From: Ailurus styani
Taxonomy: Eukaryota > Chordata > Mammalia > Carnivora > Ailuridae
DNA length: 64,000 nt
Assembly: GCA_002007465.1 (NCBI GenBank)
Contig: LNAC01000018.1
Location: 7,952,979 to 8,016,978, forward strand
Direction: 5' to 3'
The notes beneath the pieces were generated by a model, which did not search any database, had not been told where the DNA came from, and saw only the letters and a list, made by a program, of their open reading frames with translations. The position numbers and the translations under genes are program-made. Shown in pieces: positions 56,595-64,000 of the stretch (positions are counted from its first letter, which is position 1; each line of letters begins with the position of its first letter).

Positions 56595-57895
56595 AACATG
56601 TTTTACTTTGCTGCTTATTTTTCTTCCTTGCATTAGAATATAAAAACATACGGAAAATCAAATCTGAAAATATCCGTGGTCTGTGCTCTGTAATGGAGCC
56701 TTTGGAAAACTTTTGAAATTATTTACATGCTCTTTCGAGATGAACTTAAGTGGCACAGTTATAACTTGCTGATATATGGAAATATTGTACTTTATGTTTT
56801 TCAAGACTCAGAAATATGAAAAGCTCAATATTTTTATATTTCTAGAAATTTTTTTATAAGTTGAAAGATTTTTAAGCTCATCATAAACTAAGACTTAATC
56901 CTATTGCATACCTAGAAATGTATTTTTAAATACTTATTAGGAAGAATGAAAAATCTCTAGTTATTTTATATATAAATAAAATAAGGCATATAGAACAACA
57001 CTGTGGAAATTACCTGGTAAGCCTGTCTTTTGTGGGAGCAAACTTATGAGAATCAGTTCAATACAGTATTATTTTTGTCCTTTCCACATCTCACTTATAC
57101 TGATCAAAGATTACTGCCTATAAAAGCTTTTTTAAAAAATCTCAGAAGCATTTGATTTCCTTGAATGAATCTTTACATTCACTCATCAATTTTAATATGA
57201 CATTTATTTCAAATCACTGAATTAATGATGAAATAAGATGTGGACATACCTGGTTTGCTCTGTTTTTGTTGATATGTGGTCAGGTTTCTATCTCTATTGG
57301 TATTTTTTAAGACCAGCCTTAAAACTTTTTAAATTTTTCCTAGTTAGTAATTACTCTAGACTCCAAAAGAAGGATATAATAACTGATAACCTAAATATTT
57401 TATCTCTGATATAGTTATGGTGGGCATTTTCAACATCATTTATTTTTTTTTGAAGGAACGTGTCATATATAAAACTTATAGCCTTAAACAGAATTTCTGC
57501 ATCAGTAGTTAATCACAACTTATTACAGGGAGCATCATAAACAGAATTTCATAGCAAATGTGCTAGATTTTTTTGTGTCCTTAAAGTTGACTTAATCAGG
57601 AATTTGAGATATCTGATTATTATATTTCATAGGAATAACAGCTATTGACAATGTCCTAAGTATTTAAGAAACCATATTGTACTGATGGCATGTACAAAAC
57701 ATTGAACAAAAAATGTTATAGAAGTATATAAATTCATCATCTCAGTTGGTTTAAAAATAAACTTTCAAATGTTTGTAACATTTTAATTTGATTTAACCCC
57801 CTGGGATAGAAATAATTCATCAGTCAAGTATAATGTCTTTTGTGTTTTTAAAAATGCTTTGAGAGTCAATTACTTGCATATGAACTATGGAGAGA

Positions 57896-57901
57896 AATAA
57901 A
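57896..57901 (+). terminator. Poly(A) signal AATAAA, distal
   Basis: The hexamer is followed about 20 bases on by a CA (gtttacaagtg) and then a GT-rich stretch (ttgtgggtttgtgtt). It is the best textbook end signal downstream of the stop codon. Confidence 0.6.
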
Positions 57902-57925
57902 ATATTTGGTGCATTGTTTACAAGT

Positions 57926-60120
57926 GTGAAAACTTTGTGGGTTTGTGTTAAATATTCAGATAACACTTACCTTTCCTTTCTATGTCTTCCCCTTTTCCTC
58001 TCCCAATCCTGTCATAGTGGGGAGTTAAATTAATAGTTATGGAGTGCTTTAAAAATGCTAGTTAGGGAAAGGCTTTCGTGGAGGGTAACGTGCCCCTTTA
58101 CCACATTGGAGATCTCTGGCACACGTCTCCAGTGAAAGGGACATATTTGACAAGGGCCCTGCTCCCACATTTTGAAATCCTTGGCTGCTTTTGCACTGGG
58201 GTTATGCCTTCCAAGTTTTCTCTCTGTCACCGATGGTGTATGATAAGGATATGAGGGCAGGCCCATTCCTGGAGACAGGAATTCCTCTGATAGCCGACTG
58301 GCTTGAGGACTCTCAGTGGCTTTGCAGAACCTTTCTTAGACTGCATGGTAGTCTGCAAGGCTTCCACCGAGTCAGTTTCTCTCCCCTTCCCTCCCCTCTG
58401 TCCCTTTACTGGGAGATCAGACTACAAATCCGAAGGCTCTCCCAGTACTGGATTTGCAGTAGGAAGAACAGGTGCATGCTGTGGACTATAGCAAAGCAGG
58501 GACATCAAAATACGAGATAACAAAATTTTGGAAGATGCATAGACCAAAGTTTCATATGAAAAATCTGATCTAGGATGGATTTACTTACATGTGTTTCATG
58601 ATTTTGAATTATGTTTGACGGAGGACACTATCTTTTTGGGTTTTTGTTTTTTGGGGTTTGGTTTGGTTTGGTTTGGTTTGGTTTGGTTTGGTTTTTGTGT
58701 GTGCTTTAAGGCCTCTGAGTGTGTTGATCTGGTGTTACCTCTGTCTGTATTTTAAGTGTTCCACATGCATTTCTAAGGTACACACCCAGGATTAAGATTA
58801 ATGTTCTGATCTTAAAACAATTAAAGAAGAATCTGTGCCAGTTAAAATATAGAGCTGCAATTACTACCAGAGCTACAAGAACCATCTTTTTACTGGGGAG
58901 AAAAAGAACCATTTTTTCACTTCGAGGTACAAGTCCTTTGGTTGAGAATTACTGCCAGGTTGTCCACTAATACTGATGGAAGTGTGTTCAGGGCGTGTAT
59001 GTGTTGGTTCTGAAAAGAAAGGGAAACTCACCGGAGCAGAAGGGAGCACATTTCTCTTGGTAATTGTGCCTATAGTAGAAGAATTTAGGCTTATTCTTGA
59101 ATTCATGCTTGAAAGTATCTTGAGTTACAAGGCTCTATCATTCAAATATTCAACATAGTGGGTCTCTTTGATCTAAAAAAGCCTTTAGAAAGGCCTTTTG
59201 GGTTTTTTTGTTTTTATGTACAACAGACCCACCATCCCTCACCAAAATTCAAAAAGCTCTGAAAACTAAAAAGATTTTCATAAATTTGAAGTAAACACAT
59301 TGAATGGAAAAATCTGAACTGACATTTGACTAATGTTGTCATTTATTATATTTGGTATAAATGAGTTGGGCTGTAGCAAAAGTAATATATTCATTTATGG
59401 GGTACTGCTCCAGACTTCTCTGTGGTGTAGAAGCTATGTGGTGCATGAGGCATATTGCATTTCTAAAATTTAAAGAGCTCTGTATTCTGAATCACATCTG
59501 GTCGAAGGGTTTCAGATAAGAGATTGTAGATCAGTATATCCTTAAAATTATCAATTTATTAAAGTTGCTTCCAAAATTTTAGAAAAAAACCTAAACTATA
59601 GGAGAAGCAACTGAATTTTCTTCTACTTCAGAGCATACCAATGTTCCATTTTACACTTATACTGGAAAATTGTTCTGATAAAATGTTCAGAGTAATTGGT
59701 GTTGACATACAGGAGACTGAAATGTTACCATAGGGTGATGCATCGTAAAGATTTGTGAAAGCTCTGGAGAAAAAATACAAAATCGAACAAAGTCATGATT
59801 TCTGTCACCCTCATATATTAATTAATTAAATATCTGGTAGATGAAAAGTTTTTAGAATTGACCTCTAGTGGGAAAATAATTCGAATGGTAATGAAATAAG
59901 CTCACAGGATCCTCTGCGTTGGTAGTATCCACTAGGATAATAGTGAACACTTCACAAAGAGAATTCAGCTCTTCAGTATTTTTTTTTTTTTAACTTCAAG
60001 AAGAACCAAATGCCTTCACCAGAGATTGACTATAATTCTTAAAGTTTCCAGGGGTAGTTTAAATTCCATTATAAACAATTTTCATTAAAAATAGATTTCA
60101 GATTTTGGTTTTTGGGTTTG
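57926..60120. other. Intergenic unique sequence
   Basis: A relatively GC-rich non-repetitive block lies at 58030-58540. A (GGTTT)n run lies at 58655-58697. No exon with splice signals and a recognisable protein was found on either strand. Confidence 0.55.
58655..58697. repeat. (GGTTT)n pentanucleotide repeat
   Basis: There are about eight consecutive ggttt units. It is a simple repeat. Confidence 0.95.
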
Positions 60121-60143
60121 TTTTTGTAAAAAATGCTTACCTT

Positions 60144-60535
60144 GGGTGCCTGGATGGCTCAATCAGTTAAGTGTCTGCCTTCAGCCCATGTCGGACTCCC
60201 TGTTCATGAGGGAGTCTGCTTCTTCCTCTCCTGCCCCTCTCCCACCACCACCCCCTGCTTTTGTGTGATCTCTCTCTCTCTCCCTCTCTCTCTAAAAAAT
60301 AAATAAAGTCTTTTTTTTTAAGATTTTATTTATTTATTTCACAGAGGGAGAGAGATCACAAGGAGGCAGAGAGGCAGGCAGAGAGAGAGGGGGAAGCAGG
60401 CTCCCTGCTGAGCAGAGAGCCCGACGCGGGCCTCGATCCCAGGACCCTGAGATCATGACCTGGGCCGAAAGCAGAGGCTTTAATCCACTGAGCCACCCAG
60501 GCGCCCTAAATAAAGTCTTTTAAAAAAAAGAATTT
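60144..60535 (+). mobile_element. Older carnivore SINE, sense, split by a younger SINE
   Basis: The head gggtgcctggatggctcaat begins at 60144. The CT-rich part runs to about 60299 and the tail resumes after 60507. It is an older sublineage (cagttaagtgtctgccttca). Confidence 0.88.
60300..60521 (-). mobile_element. Carnivore SINE, antisense, nested in older SINE tail
   Basis: The body is 60315-60506. A perfect 15-base duplication, taaataaagtctttt, lies at 60300 and 60507. It landed exactly in the A-rich tail of the host SINE. Confidence 0.96.
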
Positions 60536-60719
60536 ACCTTATAATTCCATTTTTTTCCTCAAAAAACCACTTTCCTCCTTTGTCATTGTTTAAGCTTTGT
60601 ACATCTTCTTTCTTTTTTTATACATCATTTTATTCCTTTTTACTTGTACATCTCCATTATTAAATTCTCTTCATTAAGTAGATTTTATACTGGCATTTGG
60701 CATACTATGACTTTGGGGC

Positions 60720-60905
60720 CAAAAAATCTGTTCTTGTAAATAAAGTTTTATTGGAACACCACAACACCCATTCATTTGTCCTGGTTATGGCAGTTCCCAC
60801 TCTACAGTGGCAGAGTTGTATAGTTGTGACAGAAGCCGTATGACTGGCAAAACCTAAGATAGTTACTATCTGACCCTTTACAGAACAAGTCCATCAGTCT
60901 TGATA
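60720..60905. mobile_element. MER5-like hAT-Charlie element
   Basis: It contains taaataaagttttattggaa, then cacccattcatttgtcctgg, then acagtggcagagttgtatag and gttactatctgaccctttac. Its orientation is opposite to the copy at 48738. Confidence 0.8.
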
Positions 60906-63567
60906 TTATACTATATAATGAATCTTCAAGATGGAACAGAAACAAGGCACTAGATGATTTACCAAAGATCTTATGGTGAGATAGGAGCTAAAATTAGGAT
61001 CCAACACCTACCAACTTCCCTTTTTTATCTCCACCTCTTCCTAGAAACAAGGATACTTGTGTCAGTTTTGAATGAACATGGCTAATGTTAGCTTCTTGGT
61101 TTTCTTTTAGAACCTCACACCTTTATCCCAAAATTATTTGTGTATTTTCTCCTCATCTGTGTTTTAGGTCTAACAGTGACACAAGCATTTCCCATAGTAA
61201 AATTCAAAATCTAAACTGGCCCTTTGTCTAAATTTATTTTTTTCTAGAGAATTCTTATGCGTGGTACAATATTATTGTGGCATTTTAGTAGCAGAGATAG
61301 CTTTTGAGGTGTGAATATTAGGAAATAAAACTTTGGCTATAGGACATAAAACTTGCCTCTTTTCTAACATACAGCCAAAAAAATAAAGAATCAAATGCAG
61401 GGTGTCGAGCCATATTCAAACCGTTAGAGAGGTCTGTTGATATCAGAAACAGAGAAATGCCCAAGTTACATACTTTATCACAACTAGATAGGGGCTTACC
61501 ACGGAAGATATGATATTTTTAATCACAGTATATCATATGATACAGTAATAATGTAACAAATGAGCAGGTGTTTGAAGATTGCAATTTGAATGGAAGCTAT
61601 GACATTGTAGCTTCATCAGAGGATTCTGCTGCAAATCAGTTAAGCAAGCACTTATTGATGGTTTAAATAAAGACACCACACTTGAACAGAGCCCACTTCC
61701 CTTCCCTATGGAGTGCTGTTAAAGATTCTTAACCTACTGTGACACTTCTGATCAAATCTTCCTATTTCATTCAATTCAGGTTGATTCGCATGTTCAAAAA
61801 TAATTTAAGAAAAAAGGTGTGTGTGGTATGAATAGAGGATTAACAGGTTTCTTAGTTTTTTTAAAAAAAATAAAGATTTCCTGGATTCTGCAGTCATTTG
61901 AATATCAGTAACTGTGTTACATCAGTAGTAGATTTTTTTTTTCTTAAAGCTAAGATAAGAGAGTCATGCTTCTGATTCTGAAATAGTCGTAAGGTCTTAT
62001 GATAGTTTAATACAAGTGGAATTATTGACCACAAATACATTGCAGGAAACAGTTGCTTGCCCATGTTAAAGATTCCCATGGTTAAAGTTTAGAGATCTAG
62101 AAAATGCTCCTTTTGAGTTGACCCCAAATGAATAGAGTGGAAATCTTGCATGACTATTATTACAATCCAGATGGTGAATGGATACTATTGAAAACACTGT
62201 TTTATAAAGGCTATAAAGACTGATTACCCATGACTTACGCTAGTGAATAAGAATATATTGCCCATTCTACCTGAAATTAATGACTCAATAAATGTTGAAT
62301 TATAATGCATCTCTTTTAGGAGCACCAATAGTGCCTATTTTTATGACAAATTGATTAATTTTAATATCATTCATTTTGGGGGAGAAAAAATCCATTCAGA
62401 GACCTTTGTTTTAGTTGTACTCAAATTCATAGAGTTATAATAGTCCCTGGTTGAAAGGTCCTTATATTCTGTATGAATCTGTCTTCCTGTGGCTTCTGCC
62501 TATTGAACTCAGCCCCAACTACTTGGGGCTACCAGAGAAAGAATGGCTCTTTTTCTATATATGGAAGCCTATATATGGAAACACTGCATAATGGAATTAA
62601 GGGTTAGTCTCATGTCCTACCATTCATTCAGTAAAGCATGCAAGTTTTCAAGTTCTCATCTTTTTCTGTCTACCATCCCTGATTAGACATACTTCAAGTG
62701 ATCAACAGTTTACCCATGTCCCTCTCGGATATGGTACACTGAGCTGAACCAGTGTTGCAGGAACCAACTAAGGCAGAGTGGAACTTGGACAATTCCATGT
62801 TTTCTCTCCTTTCCTGATAGTAGTAAGTATCCCAACCTATTAACTACTTAAATAAAATTAACCCATTGTTGTAATACTTGTCCCCATTATCCTACTTTAT
62901 TCAACTTATAACTTTTACTTCCATAAGAAAATTGTTGCGTTATCCCTTTGATCACTCTTACTAAAAGCAAGAGTGAATTTGTGTGGTACTCTAAATTTAA
63001 AAATCAAAAGACCCCCAAAAATCCTTTTGCCTCCCTCAGCCTCAGTTTCTTCATTTGAAAACAAGATCTTTAGACCACATCTACCTTTCTGTGATGGTTA
63101 CAGATTTCAGTTACTGATAAAGCAGTATGTTTATAATTGTTATTTTGAAGTGTGAGTTGTGTTACTTAAAGTTTTACTCCCCCTTTCTCACAAAATCCCC
63201 ATAGACATTAAATGTATATTTTAAATGATCAGTAAGGTTTATGTTTTTTTAAACCACAAAGCCTTTAACAGAAAAAGAAGCTTGAGATACCATTGCTAGT
63301 CCTAGCATGTAAACATAGTCTGGATGTGGAGAGTGCAGGTAAGTGAGTGCCAAAAGAGAGCCCCTTTACGTGACCTGTGAAGAGGAATGGCCACATCTGG
63401 AGCCAGGCTACTGCTGTGAAGATAGAATCCTGCTCTTCTTTCTCAGAGGCACACCCTCAGCAGGGCCTTTTAGTTGTCTTAGGATCCAGCCTGTGTTTGG
63501 TGGAGTCGTAGCTCTCATATCATGCCACACCAGGCCAACCTAGGCTCTCAGTAAGATATCACTACAG
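60906..63567. other. Intergenic AT-rich sequence
   Basis: I recognise no SINE, L1 or LTR here and no gene. A short GC-richer stretch at 63340-63545 makes a 66-codon ORF without recognisable similarity. Confidence 0.5.
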
Positions 63568-64000
63568 TGGATTGAATGTTAATGTTTCCCCAAAATTCAT
63601 ATGTCAACATTGTAACCCCCATGGTGATGGTATTAGGGGGTACAGCCTTTAGGAAGTAATTAAGTTATGAGGATGGGGCCCTCATGAAAGAGAAAGAGAC
63701 CCTGAAGTGCCTGGCTGGCTCAGTTGGAAAAGGATATGACCCTTGATCTCAGGGTCGTGAGTTCCATTCCCTATGTTGGCTATAGAGATTGCTTAAGTAC
63801 TTTTTTTTCCCCCCAAGAGTTGATTTTTAAAGAGAGAGAGAGAGAGACCCTGAGAAAGCACTCATCCCCATCCACCATTTAAGGACAGAGAAGGTGCCAT
63901 TTTGTCTATGAAGAAATGGGTTCTCACCATACATCAAATGTAGCATCATGATCTTGGACTTCCCAGACTCCAGAACTGTGAGAAATGTTTGTTGCTTATA
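63568..64000 (+). mobile_element. MaLR-type LTR, sense, interrupted by a SINE and cut by window end
   Basis: It reads ggattgaatgttaatgtttc, then cccatggtgatggtattagg, then ggggccctcatgaaag, resumes after 63840 (ctgagaaagcactcatcc) and ends within the gacttcccagactccagaac stretch. It is the same family as 50124-50490, in the other orientation. No viral genes are attached. Confidence 0.75.
63693..63851 (+). mobile_element. tRNA-Lys-headed carnivore SINE inside the LTR
   Basis: The body is about 63706-63838. It holds an intact-looking tRNA head (gtgcctggctggctcagttg, then gatctcagggtcgtgagttc) and a tail with C and GA runs. The duplication agagaccctga lies near 63695 and 63841. It is an older type than most in the window. 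Confidence 0.82.

Larger units (their letters stand above)
56046..57925 (+). other. VPS13A: Probable VPS13A 3' UTR
   Basis: About 1.9 kb is AT-rich and shows no repeat. It carries poly(A) signals at 56589, 57756 and 57896. The extent is inferred from these signals. Confidence 0.6.

Noticed and set aside
58191..58520. 109-codon ORF, the longest downstream of VPS13A
   Set aside because: It has low-complexity content and overlaps ORFs in other frames and strand. There are no domains or splice context. It may lie in a conserved non-coding block.
58655..58697. Telomere-like repeat
   Set aside because: The unit is ggttt, not ttaggg. It is a simple pentanucleotide run.
1..64000. CRISPR arrays, bacterial operons, viral gene clusters
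   Set aside because: No regularly spaced repeats or prokaryotic gene layout. The only retrovirus-like sequences are solo MaLR LTRs without genes.

Overview
The window is mammalian nuclear DNA and almost certainly comes from a carnivore of the weasel family (Mustelidae). The evidence is about twenty tRNA-Lys-derived carnivore SINEs, most of the GGGCGCCTGGGTGGCTCAGT type with the GTGGGTTAAAGCC variant that I associate with mink, ferret and relatives. There are also carnivore-type L1 3' ends. Everything is AT-rich, with short exons and GT-AG introns; nothing looks bacterial or viral.

One gene dominates: the 3' half of VPS13A (chorein), on the + strand. I place 34 coding exons between 34 and 56045. 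They join in frame without a stop and encode the C-terminal 1659 residues. If the protein has the human length of 3174 residues, this is about residues 1516-3174, or human-style exons 39-68 and 70-73. A short candidate alternative last exon at 43163 sits where the known transcript-B terminal exon 69 belongs. VPS13A is a bridge-like lipid-transfer protein at ER-mitochondrion, ER-lipid droplet and other membrane contacts. This half carries the end of the lipid-transfer rod, the VAB (adaptor-binding) repeats, the ATG2_C-like amphipathic helices and the C-terminal PH-like domain that engages XK.

Layout: 1-22100 holds sixteen exons with moderate introns and many SINEs. 22101-27869 is a long intron filled by an antisense L1, an old SINE, a hAT remnant and a young L1 3' end. 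27870-42423 holds fourteen exons, including the highly conserved Gly-rich ATG2_C region. 42424-47256 holds the candidate alternative terminal exon and its possible 3' UTR. 47346-54048 is a long intron stacked with nested old repeats, two MaLR LTRs, a MER5-like element and a 3'-truncated 5S rRNA retropseudogene. 54049-56045 holds the last three exons. 56046 to about 57920 is the probable 3' UTR, with two good poly(A) signals. 57920-64000 is intergenic sequence with nested SINEs, a MER5-like element and an LTR. No second protein-coding gene could be supported; GNA14, the convergent neighbour in human, is not recognisable here.

I found no new multi-gene system. The observations most worth a second look are the tailless 5S retropseudogene, a short in-frame exon flanked by inverted SINEs, a SINE inserted beside a splice donor, the alternative terminal exon, and a short duplicated segment copied between two intronic sites.
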